Origin: Siphonodentalium dalli
Lineage: Eukaryota; Mollusca; Scaphopoda; Gadilida; Siphonodentaliidae
Length of the DNA stretch: 64,000 bases
Direction of reading: 5' to 3'
Assembly (NCBI GenBank): GCA_032622095.1
Contig: CP136061.1
Coordinates: 55,565,762 to 55,629,761 of the forward strand
The notes under the pieces: generated by a model
What the model was told of the DNA's origin: nothing
Databases searched by the model: none
The model's input: only the letters and a program-made list of their open reading frames with translations
Made by a program: the position numbers and the translations under genes
Shown here: piece by piece, positions 42,848-55,402 of the stretch
Layout: each line of letters starts with the position of its first letter
Numbering within the stretch: position 1 is the stretch's first letter

Positions 42848-43070
42848 AACCTGTGCCAATGCATTGTCTTATATATGCGGGTCTCCCATATGAAGCCTCA
42901 CATATATAAGATAATACATTGGCCTAACAATATTTCCCTTGAACTTGTAAGCCAGTGCATTCTCTTATATATGGGAGGCTCCCTATGGGAGACATGCATA
43001 TATAAGAGAATGCACTAGTACATGATCTTTAATGCTGCACCAGCGCAGCTCCCTTCATCAAAGGGTTTAT
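42848..43070. repeat. Family B element
   Basis: Starts at CTGTGCCAATGCATTGTCTT, two hairpins, linker GGCCTAACAATATTTCCCTT, right end CTGCACCAGCGCAGCTCCCT and CAAAGGGTTTA. The left TTAA end is not clear. Confidence 0.8.
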
Positions 43071-44719
43071 AAGAAGATTGTGTGGTAACTTATTTTGAAT
43101 AGTTATTTCCATGCTAAAGTTTCAGATAAGAATTCACCATAAAATTATGAATTATATTCTCATTGCTGAAATGAAATAAAATCTATATTGCCAGTTAGTT
43201 ACCATGTGTTTTAGCCATTTGTAAACAATGGCACGAAAACTTGGATATTGTCTGAAGCTTTTGCTTGGGATTTCATATTCAGAATTAGTCACTGGACACC
43301 AATCTTAACTCCGGTAATGAATACTGTGCCTGTTTCAGAAACCGCTGATGACAAGCTTTAAACATCAGGTTCAGTTAGAATATAATCAATTGATAAAATC
43401 CAGTTTTGCACATAATTTGACTCTTAACATATTATAAAGAACTCCTACTGATAAGAAAAGATCTGATGAAAAGATTATTACAGTGGAGATGAACACCAGT
43501 TTCATTTTAAATTTGGCTACAATTTCATTCCAAAAAGTATTTTTGTTGTCAAATTCCTGAACTTAAAACTCAACCTGGAATGTTTATCTTCTAAACAGAA
43601 GTACCGGTGTAAAATTCACAAATTATTAATACAATTTAATTTTTGAAACAGGCCCATCATTCTCATTAAGCTAACTACAGTTTACATTTTAAACCCTCGT
43701 TAGACTTTCTCTCTGATCTGTCTGGTTTAGTTATTTTTAATGTCTGATTTATTCGTGAATCTTGTTAAGAAATTAAGCAGTTTGTGTCACTTTGTTTTTG
43801 ATTATGCATCACTATTATCCAGCTGCATGGAGAATCGCTAATATATTATATTCTATTGTTAAAGATATTTTTCGGTAAATATTACCAAATTGATCGTTAT
43901 ATATATGTAAATAAATATATATAATGACCCAATATTGTCTATTTGTTTTATTGACCTTTTACTCATTCACGAGTAGTTCCCATATATATGGGGGGGGGGG
44001 GGGGGTTATCGGTTGTCTTTAATATTAATAGACTAATGCAACAGTATGCCGACTATATGTTCATTGGGTTTTTGTGCTTGCTAAAAGTTTGAAGTTATCG
44101 GCGGGTGTCAACAGATGGTGATAGTATGATAACTTGGAACAAATATTAACTTATTTTGTCAATACTCTGTGCATGAGTTTGAAAACCGGTCAGGTCTGCC
44201 AACTATGGGCGGTTAACAAGTTTAAAATAGTTTCCTGGGTATAAAATAATGGATATGAATCGAAGATCACTGTCCGGAAATGCTTCTATGAATTAATATT
44301 TATTTTATTTAGATTTTGTTCTGGTATAATACACATGTACAACAAATTAGGACAGTTATACGGGTTATTTTTAGATCGGCCATGAAACTTGAGGCGATCT
44401 CAGATAGAGTTTTCCTGCTTGCTATGCTCTGAATGTTTTCGCGAACCTTGCGATGTTTGTTAGCACCCTTCTCACCAAGGTAAAATGTCAGAAAGAGTTA
44501 TTTGTAGTCTTGTAATCGGGTTTTATAAAAATTATGTTGTTGTAATTGTGGCCTGGATGAGAGACCATCTTTAATTAGTTTTGTTAATTTTGATCAGTTT
44601 ATGAGACTTATTCAACAATGTCTTGATCGTGTTAAAACCAGCCAGGTGCTCCTACTTTGGAGTTACGGCCTTTAATTAGTTCATTTTCATGAATTTTGAT
44701 CACGATATGTCTGACTTGC

Positions 44720-45140
44720 TTAACCCTTTCAGTGCCAGGGGCCGATTTCATCGGCCCTAATTTACGGTCTGTAAAATCAGCCCTAAATTTTTGTTTGGGT
44801 ATGCTTAAGCATGTTATAGCGAATTTAAAAACAAACTGGATAAAACCTTAGGGGCATGTTATAACTCAAACCTATCACCAAGTATTCATAGTAATAATTT
44901 TGATGCCCATGAAAAACGTAAGATTCCCTGGCACTAAACCTACAAAATAAGTCTGTTAAAGAATATAAGAAAAAATTATTAAAATTGTAAAAAATAATAA
45001 CAAATGATGAAAAATTGTTAGGCCAATGCATTCTCTTATATATGCGAGGCGACCTATGTTCGACTCGCATATATAAGAGAATGCATTGGCACAGGGTATA
45101 TGGGTTGATACAAAAATCGGACCTGGCATGAAAGGATTAA
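44720..45140. repeat. Family D element, long form with a module M arm
   Basis: TTAACCCTTTCAGTGCCAGG to GGCATGAAAGGATTAA. It has the GGGCCGATTTCATCGGCCC palindrome near the left, a unique middle shared with 23249-23581 in reverse orientation, and the right hairpin of module M ending GCATTGGCACAGGG before TATATGGGTTGATAC. Confidence 0.88.
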
Positions 45141-45264
45141 CAGTCTTGTGTATGAGTCAGTTACTATATTTTCAATCCAAGCCTATGTAGCATAGCTACC
45201 ACAACTTGACCCAGTATCCCTGGTGCGATTATTTTTTTTATGTGTACCCATAACATGTATGGTA

Positions 45265-45500
45265 CACATAATGCCGACATCTGGATCAACCATCCGTCTT
45301 TCGTTTGTCTGGCTATCTGTCTGTCCATAGTCACTTGCTATCCGACGCGATAACTCAAGTATTTTTTATCTGATCTTGTTAAAATTTTATGTGCATGTTT
45401 ATGATAAGACATCCCTCATATCACCTGCATAGTTTTTGGTGTCTATCAGTTGACGGTTTAGAAAATATGAACACTGTTCTCCATTCCACGGGCATATTTG
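45265..45500. repeat. Interspersed repeat fragment (CGATAACTCAAGTA type)
   Basis: Has TCTGTCTGTCCATAGTCACT, then ACGCGATAACTCAAGTATTT. The layout (TCTGTC-rich start, then a phrase with ATAACTCAAG) is like the repeat at 13215-13950. Assignment is by resemblance only. Confidence 0.4.
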
Positions 45501-45762
45501 CATTTACCATATTGATCAAAGGGGAGTAATTCTACATATTTACTCTCATATGCTGGCTGTTGCTCGCAGTACCCGGTTTATCAATGAGGACATTATAAAG
45601 CTGCAGTTGTTGTGCCCAGATAATTATGTTTGTCAACATTCAGCTGTGTGTGTTTATTCTTAAACCATTGAAATGTTATTGTTGTAACTTTGAAACATTA
45701 AATTAAGTGCAAACCTGGGTATAGTCCCATCCAGTCTATGTAAACATACACTCAGATTCATA

Positions 45763-46491
45763 ATGATACTGAGTCTATTGCATTCCCATCAACTTTTCAT
45801 TTCTGAACGGTTGTGGGCTTCCCCCAAATTACGTCACACCGCGCTAAATGTAGACATGGTCACGTGCCAGTGCCGTCATGGCCGCTTCAACCCTGTGAAG
45901 CCGATTCTAAGAATCGGAATTAATAGTTGTAGGGTTTGTGACTTTTCGTTCGGCGGTTGTTTTACTGACAATAAAGGGAAACAGCTTCCGGGATCCAGAA
46001 TAAAATGTACAATAACTAAGACAGATCTACATGAAATTATAAAAAATGTCAATTTATGTGGATTTCTTGGACTCAGAAGATCTCAGAACGAATTATTTTT
46101 AGATTGGCCAGGCGATTTGTCGCCCATGTTGCCAAAAAATAACACAAATCAACGGCCACGAATCAAAATACATGAATGTCGGAACTATCTGATAAAACAA
46201 CTACAGAACTAAAAAAAAGTACCTTGACATAACAAAACGATCTATCAGTTCCCCAGTACCGACAGTAGCACCACCGCAGCCAAAACGAGCGAAGAGCAAC
46301 ACAATTTTACACAAACAATTCTACCACCAACGTCACCGAAACCCATCAGACCTTACACAGCCGTATTATTAGCTCCAAAGATTGTACCAGTTGTACCCAA
46401 ATTACAGTTGCCTGCAATCCACATTCCGGTGATTCTTGATTTTAAACTTTTGACCGCTCGTCAACAATCTACTTTATTTGTCGATTTGTGA
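45763..46491 (+). CDS. Unknown ORF island, interrupted by two stops
   Basis: An open frame of 149 codons (45763-46212) ends at TAA just before an A8 run. In the same frame, after TAA (46210) and TGA (46225), it opens again for 88 codons to a TGA at 46489-46491. The first part has a Cys-rich stretch (MVTCQCRHGRFNPVK, CRVCDFSFGGC) and the second a Thr/Pro-rich part and a hydrophobic VLLAPKIVPVVPKLQLPAI. I recognise no family. Composition is less AT-rich than its flanks and no known repeat covers it. It could be a decayed gene, an exon with an unseen intron, or chance. Confidence 0.3.
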
Positions 46492-47929
46492 ATTTCTCTT
46501 CCGGTATAACATGACGTCATGGATACTATTTTTAACAACCTAAAGCCACACCTTCGGAATTTCCACACCAAGAGCACGTGACATGTTACTAGTTTTTTAT
46601 TGGGGCACACATTTCTTGGAGCTAAGTTTTGATTGGCGGTAATTACAAGGAATCCCGGATTTGGGAAATGAAAACTGAACGAAAGGTCGTCAGACCCACT
46701 ATTTTTTATATGTGGGTATGTAGTTTACTCCAGACCGAGTCCCATCATATTATGTCATGGAAAATTATAAACCCTATGCACACATCATACAGTCTTGTGA
46801 TATTTCTAATTTGATCATTCTCCTATATTATCTCCGGGTTGATGATGATCCACTTTTAACTTGCATGGATTTTGGGATTAAAATGAACCCATTCCATAGA
46901 CACATGCTTTCCGATAGGCAGATATTACATTAACCCTTCAACTTTCAACCAGGTTCAATAATGCATTACATAAATCACCTATTGAATATTCTTAAATCAT
47001 TATAGGAAATATCTTGTTTTGAAATTCCCTCAATTGCCTTTGGGCTGCAGGGTAATAATCAGTGCTGGTTTTCATCGAGACTGACTTATTGTATGACTTT
47101 CTGAATCAAATGACATGCTTTTTATGGACTATTTTGTGATGACAATGTCATTAGTTTGTGTAAGATTAACCCATTACAATTTGATTTGATAATTCAAATA
47201 TGTGTCATTGATATACATGTATTTCATGGCACAGTTTATGATAACATACCCCTGACATGCATATAGTGAGGGTCATTTGGTTTATTTGCTTAAAAATATT
47301 AACCTCATTCACCAGTTCCATTGACACACTGTGATAACTAAATATTTTTACAACCAATCACTCTTGACATATATATAATCACATTCTTCACCTGTATAAA
47401 TTGATTGGTTTTGAAAATATTAACCCTACCTTTAACTATAACATGAACACATGTTATCCAAAGCAAATGCTTTATCTGATCAGTCTCATATTTATACCTA
47501 TAAAAGTAAATGATGTAACCCCCCCCCCCCCCCCCCCCATTTATCTCCACACACAGGTTTATAGTACATTCCAGATCGCTGATTTTGAGTCGGTATCATT
47601 GAAGGTATGGGTTAAGCATCTGCCGATCATTATATTCTGTTTATGAGACTTGCTCAACAAGGTATTGATTGTTGGACAAACTGCCCAGTCTGCCTACTTT
47701 GGGTGGAGTTATGGCCCTAAATTAGATCATTTCCATGAATGTTCATCGCAATGGCGCTTTAATATCCACCAATTTTGTTCATATTCGGTAGCCAATAGCA
47801 ACCCAAGTTAAAAGTTTGGCATTTTACAGTCTAAACCTCCTGAGACTTCGAAAATGTGGGGAATATACTGAATTGACATTGTCATCTTCTGGCAGTCTGT
47901 CTTTCTCCGCTTTCCCTGGAAACCCTGAG
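46492..47929. other. Intergenic, nothing recognised
   Basis: Contains a full TGACGTCA palindrome at 46512-46519 and a poly-C run at 47519-47538. No gene seen. Confidence 0.5.
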
Positions 47930-48360
47930 CATCCAAATAGTGTGTCTGTTATTTGCAGAATGAGGTCCCCAGAGGGTGAATTTAGTGATGCTATCCCGCA
48001 CAGTGGGCTAGCATACCAAATAATTCACCCTCTGTAGACCTCATTCTGTTTAGCTCTCATCTTCTGGGAAGCATCTATAATCTCAAATTAATATTGTTTT
48101 TAGTTACTTTTTCCTTCTCTTCAGTTTCTATATCCCCTAATTTGCAGAAGATAGAATGCATAATCGAGGTGACTAATGGGTGAACATCACCAACCAACTG
48201 GGGACTTCTGATCCTAGGGGTCCCATAGCCGTTGAGGCCTGAGCAGAATGAGGTCTCCAGAGAGTGAATTTGGGGATGCTAGCCCACTGTGTGGGATAAC
48301 GTCACTAAATTCACCCTCTGGGGACCTCATTCTGCAAATGACAGACACCATATTTGCAGC
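47930..48360. repeat. Family F element, long form
   Basis: Starts CATCCAAATAGTGTGTCTGT and ends ATGACAGACACCATATTTGC. Both foldback ends and the middle (AGTTTCTATATCCCCTAATT) are present. Confidence 0.8.
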
Positions 48361-48815
48361 TTTGCGCAGCACAGTGTTTCTTCCACCAATAAAACGGACA
48401 ACATGACATAACCTTGTGGTAAACGCGATAAACAGGCCTGGATCATCAATAATTCAACTATTATAGTTTGATAAAAGAGGAATCAAAAATCTATTAATAT
48501 GATTATAGTCGAAAATTGGTGTCACACATAATTCAGTACCACTATTGTTCCTCAATGAAATCAAAGGACCCATGCTAGTGTTTCGTGACATATATGGGGT
48601 CATACATATACTGTCATACATATAGGGGATATACTGTCATACACATAAGGGGTATAATGTCATTCAATTGATTGGATGGCTGCCATAAACGGACTATCAT
48701 GGAAATATATAAATGACATTTGGAGAGGCAGACTATGTTCATGTGCAACATGTTGCACAACAAACTTTATCTGAAACCTGCCCATTTTTCTCACTACTGT
48801 GTACACTTCAAAATA

Positions 48816-48997
48816 CAGTAATGCTCTAAATAATCAACTCCTTAACCACAGCAGAATTATGGGTAACTTTTCAGGATTTACTGAGAGCTTTCCGATGAAT
48901 GGCAACAAGCCATATTTCCAACTAAATCCTGAAAAGTTAACCATAATTCTGCTGTGGTTTATATATAATAAGGAGTCGATTATTTAGAGCATTACTG
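48816..48997. repeat. Family A element, left arm shortened
   Basis: CAGTAATGCTCTAAATAATC to GAGCATTACTG. The left arm stops at CAGGATTTA, and the right arm has a 10-bp ATATATAATA insert before GGAGTCGATT. Confidence 0.88.
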
Positions 48998-49764
48998 TAT
49001 AAGAATGAGCGCTCCTAAATGTGAAGCATCTGTGATAGAGCGGTATATTAAACATGCTTATGAATATTTATATTCTCCATCAGAATCCTATTCTTCCAAG
49101 TACACCTGCTACCTAACACTCACATTAAACATGCTGTATTCTAAATCAAATAAAACCATGGTGACATATGTAAATAATAAGCTTAGTTCTCACATTCATT
49201 GTTTATTTGGCTCGGTCACGTTCTCGAATGTCTGCTGTAATATGATCAGCGATTGTTTGGCTTGGTCACGTTCTCGATTTATATGCTCAGGGATGTGACA
49301 ACAGGGAAGGGGTGGTTTAGGGCCAAACTGAACACAAAAATGTCATGCCCAACACGTAATTAGTTCGAAATTTTAGACCAAAATTAGGTTGAATTTGATC
49401 TGATAGTTTGATATTGCAACCATGATGTACTGTGAAATTTGTTGTTTTTATATAAAAAATTTAATATTTTTCTTACTTTCAGTCAAACTATGGCAAATTA
49501 GTTGGAAATTTCCAACCAGAGGGGGTGGGGGAGGGGGCAAATAGAATTTCTTGGACCTTGAAATTTTGATTGACAGGGAAAAATACTCCTACTAAACATG
49601 CAGCAATCAATAGTTCTCCTTCATTCACCGACAATATTATAGCGTGCAGTTGTTTTGAACCCGATCAGTTGTCATACTGTGAGAATTTATTGACATGATT
49701 TTGAACCCCCCCCCCCCCCATATCTGATCCACATGAAATCAAACAGATCCAAAATGAAATGTGA

Positions 49765-49918
49765 CCTAGGATCTATGAAGTTCCCCAGTTGGTTGGTGAT
49801 GTTTACCCATTAGTCACCTCAATTATGCATTTTATCTTCTGCTAGCCCACTGTGCGGGATAAAGTCACTAAATTCATTATTTGGGGACCTCATTCTGTAA
49901 ATGTCAGACACACTATAT
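49765..49918. repeat. Family F right-part fragment
   Basis: Has CCCAGTTGGTTGGTGATGTT, GCTAGCCCACTGTGCGGGAT and GGGGACCTCATTCTGTAAAT. Left half missing. Confidence 0.65.
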
Positions 49919-49974
49919 CCATCCTTAATAATAGTTGAATATGAATATTGCGGTTTCGTAGTTTCAATTCAAGA

Positions 49975-50095
49975 GGAATAAAAGGTCGGTAGACCTCATG
50001 TCCGCCTCTAAGCGTCGGCTTGATACGACCTCGGACGGACGGACGGACGTGCTGATTATAATAGTCCTCCGAACCCGTTGGGTCGGCGGACAATA
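49975..50095. repeat. GGAC microsatellite with GC-rich flanks
   Basis: Short GGACGGACGGACGGACG run with flanks CGTCGGCTTGATACGACC and CCCGTTGGGTCGGCGG. GC-rich compared with its surroundings. Confidence 0.5.
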
Positions 50096-50120
50096 ATTCA
50101 AAATCAAATACAATGTGAAT

Positions 50121-50545
50121 CAAGTCTGAGTTTAGTGTGCCTGTCATTTGCAGAATGAGGTCCACAGAGGGTGAATTTAGTGATGCTATCCCACATAGCG
50201 GGCTAGCATCACCAAATTCACCCTCTGGGGACCTCATTCTGCTTAGGCCTAGTCTTCTCTGGAAAGTTTATTATCAAATTTCTATAGAAACTTCTTCACA
50301 TAGATTCTATTTCTTTTTTAGTTTAGTTTCTCTATACCCCCAAATTGGCAAATGACACATTGCATAATCGAGGTTCCCAGTGGGTGTACATCATAATATT
50401 TGAGAACTTCAATCTGAGTCTATGTCTCCCATAGCAGATGAGGCCTAAGCAGAATGAGGCCATGCAGACTGAGGTCGCCAGGGGGTAATTTGGTGAACTC
50501 TGGGACCTCATTCTGAAAATGACAGGCACACTAAACTCAGGCTTG
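50121..50545. repeat. Family F element, long form with near-exact 8-bp duplication
   Basis: CAAGTCTGAGTTTAGTGTGC to GCACACTAAACTCAGGCTTG. Flanks are ATGTGAAT on the left and AGGTGAAT on the right, 7 of 8 alike. About 425 bp, no transposase frame. Confidence 0.85.
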
Positions 50546-51127
50546 AGGTGAATCATTCGAAAATAGTGTCAAATTAAAATCGCATTGGGGGTATCGCCCA
50601 TCACAAACACTTTAACAATACGGCACACATATGAGTAAACCTGGGCTAAATTTATCTTGATGGGATTCATGACATGAGAAATATTTTAACGGAAAATAAA
50701 TTTTTAATGAGCACTTGAAAGTTATACATTCATAGAGTGAGTTGGCCAACACGGCCTGCATGGGGTTAAGTATCTCAGTAAATGCAATGGTGTGGTCCTC
50801 ATTAGTCTGAGCTTGCCTTCTGTTCCTAACACATGCAGTATCAGACAGACAGGGTGTCAGAAGATGTTATCATGCTGGCCTACGAGATTGACCAATGAGA
50901 AGAGAGATCTGCAGGCTGGAGATAAAGGGATATCAGGTTCACTTCGATTGACATAGACCCCATATTTGAAGCCCCAGCAGGGATATTGATTCAATATGTG
51001 GTCAATAGATGCTATCTTGTGTTTTCCTGGAACTCTATGAAAAATTAAAAAGATATATGTGTGATATATTTGACAAATCCTCAAGATGAATAATTAACTA
51101 TCATATTCTATTAATTTTTTTTACCAG

Positions 51128-51264
51128 CCTCGCACATATAAGAGAATGCACTGGCTTACAAGGTTAAGGTAAATATTGTTAGACCAATGTATTCTCTTAC
51201 ATATGCGAGGCTCCCTGTGGGAGACTAGCAAATACAAGAGAATGCATTGGCACAGGGTTTTCGG
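51128..51264. repeat. Family B fragment leading into a minisatellite
   Basis: Right arm of the first hairpin, linker with AAGGTAAATATTGTTAGACC, second hairpin, then GGCACAGGGTTTTCGGCC. Left end missing. Confidence 0.75.
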
Positions 51265-51925
51265 CCTAACAGACCAATATATCCCTGCTAGTAGCTTAAT
51301 ATGAGCTTGTCCAAAGTGACCAGTATATTCCTTCTAGTCACTTCTAGTAGCTTAATATGAGCTTGTCCCAAGAGACCAATATATCCCTTCTAGTAGTTTA
51401 ACAGGAGCTTGTCCCAAGAGACCAATACATCCCTTCTAGTAGCTTTAATAATATGAGCTTGTCCCAAGAGACCAATATATCCCTTCTAGTAGTTTAACAG
51501 GAGCTTGTCCCAAGAGACCAATATATCCCTTCTGGTAGCTTAATATGAGCTTGTCCCAAGAGACCAATATATTCCTTCTAGTAGCTTAATATGAGCTTGT
51601 CCCAAGAGACCAATATATCCCTTCTAGTAGTTTAACAGGAGCTTGTCCCAAGAGACCAATATATCCCTTCTAGTAGTTTAACAGGAGCTTGTCCCAAGAG
51701 ACCAATATATCCCTTATGGAGCTTAATATGAGCTTGTCCCAAGAGACCAATATATCCCTTCTGGAAGCTTAATATGAGCTTGTCCCAAGAGACCAACATA
51801 TCCCTTCTGGAAGCTTAATATGAGCTTGTCCCAAGAGACCAACATATCCCTTATGGAGCTTAATATGAGCTTGTCCCAAGAGACCAATAGATCTCTTCTA
51901 GTAGTTTAACAGGAGCTTGGTCCTG
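51265..51925. repeat. 46-bp minisatellite, about 14 units, tied to family B
   Basis: Unit AGCTTGTCCCAAGAGACCAA plus TATATCCCTTCTAGTAGTTT and AACAGG, with two main end types (TTTAACAGG and CTTAATATG). The first two units are most diverged (TCCAAAGTGACCAGTATATT). The same unit follows the same family-B sequence at 54781-55003, so it is an internal part of a B subfamily. Confidence 0.92.
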
Positions 51926-52025
51926 GAAATTACTTTATGATTGCCAACATTTTTCTGACTGAAAAAGTGACCCTTTCTGGAAGTTGTTCCCCCTTCTTCT
52001 TGGTAGCTTCCAGTGCCCTCGACTT

Positions 52026-52252
52026 TTAACCCTTTCATGACGGGAGCTGCGCTGGTGCAGCATTAAAGATCATGTTTCAGTGCATTCTCTTATATATGTG
52101 AGTCTCCCATAGGGAGCCTAGCATATATAAGAGAATGCACTGGATTACAAGGTCAATGAAAATATTGTTAGGCCAATGTATTCTCTTATATATGCGAGGC
52201 TCCTTGTGGGTTTTCGAAATATTTCAGGAAGCTCCAGTCATGGAAGGGGTAA
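52026..52252. repeat. Family B element
   Basis: TTAACCCTTTCATGACGGGA, CTGCGCTGGTGCAGCATTAA, two hairpins (the second truncated), TTTCAGGAAGCTCCAGTCAT and GGAAGGGGTAA. Typical full ends. Confidence 0.88.
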
Positions 52253-52704
52253 GTGTAACATACTTCTTACACTTCTGTCTTCTTCTGAGTCAGGAACAAA
52301 GAGAGACAACTCCGACCTTGTCCAATCTTGGCAGACTACCATGAGCTGTCATTCAACGGACCGCCATAACAATATTCTAACTCGGCAGACTGCCTTAGCA
52401 TTTCCACAATATCTACGACAGGTTTCCTACACAATAAACAAGTTAGTGCAACAAGAATGCTTACAAAATCTGTTTTCTGGTGCAAAATAAAATAGGCACA
52501 ACTAGGAACTATATTCATATCATCAAAGACATGGGACAAGACAGGAAATAGCAACTATCATCATATCATGAGAGACACGTGTAATATAATAACAGAATAT
52601 TGTCATATCATCGCAGTTGCAAGAAAGATCAATGAATGTGCCGTAGTTGTGAAAATATTATGGGAGTGAAGGTCCAGTGAATCTTCTCTCAATTGGACAA
52701 CAGG

Positions 52705-52946
52705 TTAACCCTTTGAGTGCCAGGTCCGATTTTTGTATCAACCCATATACCCTGTGCCAATGCATTCTTTTATATATGCGAGTCGACCATAGGTCGCCTC
52801 GCATATATAAGAGAATGCATTGGCCTAACAAATTTTTTTTTAATTTTTTTTTTTACAATTTTAATAATTTATTCTTATATTCTTTAACAGACTTATTTTG
52901 TAGGTTTAGGGGCGATGAGATCGGCCCCTGGCACTCAACAGGTTAA
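52705..52946. repeat. Family D element with left module M hairpin
   Basis: TTAACCCTTTGAGTGCCAGG to GGCACTCAACAGGTTAA. After CAACCCATATA comes CCCTGTGCCAATGC and a complete hairpin, a T-rich spacer, then GGGGCGATGAGATCGGCCCC. The right hairpin of the module is missing. Confidence 0.88.
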
Positions 52947-52949
52947 AAC

Positions 52950-54557
52950 AATCTCTGACTTCATAAGATTATACATAGATTGGACATTTAAATTTTTTAA
53001 GATTTTCACCAATAAATGTTAATGGTAAGTTCACTACCTTGTGAGTAATGTTCTTAAGTATATCATTCAATATCGGATATTTTTTTAATTGTATTGGATG
53101 AAATAATTAATCAGATCTCAAATGATATATTTAAAACATAAACATGAGAGGGCTAATTAAGTAGCTTAATGACTGAATAACCATCAAATTTTCCAAAATT
53201 AGCTTAAATAAGCTACTGTTCATTTGAAAAAATGAGGAAAGACAATACAGTAAAACTCGAATCAGCCTCTTCTGATATCTCAGAACACTTGTAATCTCTT
53301 CCTCTTTGAGGCATCCCTCGATTCCATTGCTATAAGAGCAGAATGAGAACGGCATATCATCAAATTGACATTATCAGGTCAGGCACATCCTGAATTCCAC
53401 TATTATAGTGGTATATGACCAGTGACCACTACCGTTTGTGAATTTGATAAGAGGAATAATCCAAAATCTTATTTCACACAAATTATTCAAAATCAGCGTT
53501 GCACTAATTCAGTATCATACATATGTTTTGTACAGGAGAATGATTAATCATGAAGGCATATGATAAGCAACTCAATTAGCACTCAATTTGTTTAAATTTT
53601 TGATTTTATGAAGGAGAGATTGATTCATCCTGTTATTGTCATTTGGAAAGGCATATTGGTAATATTATTGAATAACAAAGATGGTGCAAAAAATTGCATT
53701 CACTGCGATATTGTTAAGAGTGAAATTTGACTGTGCACTGGTACACATGTATGAGCCATCTTCTATTCCCGGCGCAAATTAGGGAAACATGAATATGTCA
53801 TGTTAGGATCTTAGCAGCCAAAATATATCCAAGACAAATAACTCTATGGGAAGATAGTCAACCCGTTGTATACTTCTTATTGAGGATTAGTTTCCATAGG
53901 AAATTTTCAGATAATTATTTCAACAAAACGAATAAGTTTATTATTATTATTATTTACTATTTCCCCATCTATGAATATGAATAATTCTGCTCTTGTTTTA
54001 TCTGTGTTTCTGTCTGTTGTCTGCTTTTGTTAGCTGAACACCCCTCCAAATGAATAACAGACCGTTCCAATGTATACTTTTATAACTGAGTGGGTGAATT
54101 CATTTAGAAAAGAAAGGGTTATTCTGAGTGATTGTAAGTTAATCCAAAACACATAACCCCATTGGTGGTACCCAAAACACCGAAGCATCAAGACTATAAT
54201 GCCTTCAGCTTTACTGTTATTCATTTTTATACAGTCCATATCTGTTGTGTGTAGACCTTTCAAGAGAAGATTCCTTGGCTCAATCCGAATATTTTGAATA
54301 GCCTAAACAATAGGAATTATAATTGAGGGAGAATTTAAACGAACAGTGATCATAATCTGATAACAGAACATCAATAAAAATATGAAATATCTGATGATGT
54401 AACAACTACAACAATGATCTCTATACACTGAGATGTCGGGCTGATCCTTGAAAGACTCTAGATAACGCTTAAAGTGTCATTGTCACAAGACATCGATAAC
54501 AATAATACTCAGCTGTTCAACCTGATCTCAAGGGTTCCTCGTCAAGTTTCCTTCAAC
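52950..54557. other. Intergenic, with a family J fragment at about 53940-54121
   Basis: AT-rich, no gene. The J fragment has CTGAACACCCCTCCAAATGA and ends TTTAGAAAAGAAAGGGTTA. Confidence 0.5.
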
Positions 54558-54780
54558 TTAACCCTTTCATGATGGGAGATGCAGCATTAAAGATTCTGTG
54601 CCAGTGCATTCTCTTATATATGTGTCTCCCACAGGGAGTCTCGCATATATAAGAGAATGCACTGGCTTACATGTTCAAGTTAAATATTGTTAGGCCAATG
54701 TATTCTCTTATATTTGCGAGGCTCCCCCTATGGGAGACTCGCAAATATAAGAGAATGCATTGGCACATGGTTTTCGGCCT

Positions 54781-55003
54781 AACAGACCAATATATCCCTG
54801 CTAGTAGCTTAATATGAGCTTGTCCAAAGTGACCAGTATATTCCTTCTAGTCAGTTCTAGTAGCTTAATATGAGCTTGTCCCAAGAGACCAATATATCCC
54901 TTCTAGTAGTTTAACAGGAGCTTGTCCCAAGAGACCAATATATCCCTTCTAGTAGTTTAACAGGAGCTTGTCCCAAGAGACCAATATATCCCTTCTAGTA
55001 GCT
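54781..55003. repeat. 46-bp minisatellite, about 5 units, in family B
   Basis: Same unit and same order of the first diverged units as at 51265. Interrupted at its right side by the family-E insertion. Confidence 0.9.
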
Positions 55004-55402
55004 TTAACCCTTTACCCAACAAACCGGCCAAAACCGGCCAAATAAAGCTTCAACAGCCTAAAATATCTTCGGTCTGTCTCAATAAAACCATACAAATATG
55101 GATATCATTGGAACCGGCTCATTGACCACATTGTGATGGTTATAGTTAGCCCTGTGCCAATGCATTCTCTTATATATGCGAGTCGACCATAGGTCGCCTC
55201 ACATATATAAGAGAATGCATTGGCCTAAACAAAATCTGTTTTTAACACTTTTTACCATTTTTTCTTACATTCTTTAACAATTTTATAATTTTTAATGTGT
55301 TAAGCCAATGCATTCTCTTATATATGCGACGCGACCTATGGTCGACTCGCATATATAAGAGAATGCATTGGCACAGGGGCCTTCTGTTGGGTAAAGGGTT
55401 AA
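55004..55402. repeat. Family E element (TTAA type), complete
   Basis: Left TTAACCCTTTACCCAACAAA, right CCTTCTGTTGGGTAAAGGGT then TTAA. The left has doubled CCGGCCAAAA blocks and GAACCGGCTCATTG; module M occupies 55150-55378. 399 bp including both TTAA. Another left end is at 29649 and a third copy runs off the window at 63637. Confidence 0.92.
55150..55378. repeat. Shared palindromic module M inside family E
   Basis: CCCTGTGCCAATGC to GCATTGGCACAGGG, two hairpins and a T-rich spacer as in 9639-10007 but 140 bp shorter in the spacer. Confidence 0.85.

Larger units (their letters stand above)
38554..43930 (+). other. Possible 3' UTR, extent uncertain
   Basis: AT-rich sequence after the stop with poly(A)-type AATAAA at 38590-38595 (only 37 bases after the stop), 40005-40010 and 43910-43915. 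The last is followed by a T-rich stretch (TTTGTTTTATTGACC). TGTAAATA Pumilio-type sites are seen near 39743 and 43907. Vertebrate CREB3L2 has a UTR of several kb, so a long UTR is plausible. It holds one family-A, one family-J and one family-B element. I cannot choose between the ends. Confidence 0.3.

Noticed and set aside
52135-52344. Repeated peptide pieces such as [11 protein letters not shown] and YKRMHWPN in many ORFs (also at 9733, 32854, 33808, 44825, 52677, 63417, 63712)
   Set aside because: They are translations of the module M/family B hairpins in different frames and strands; not a protein family.
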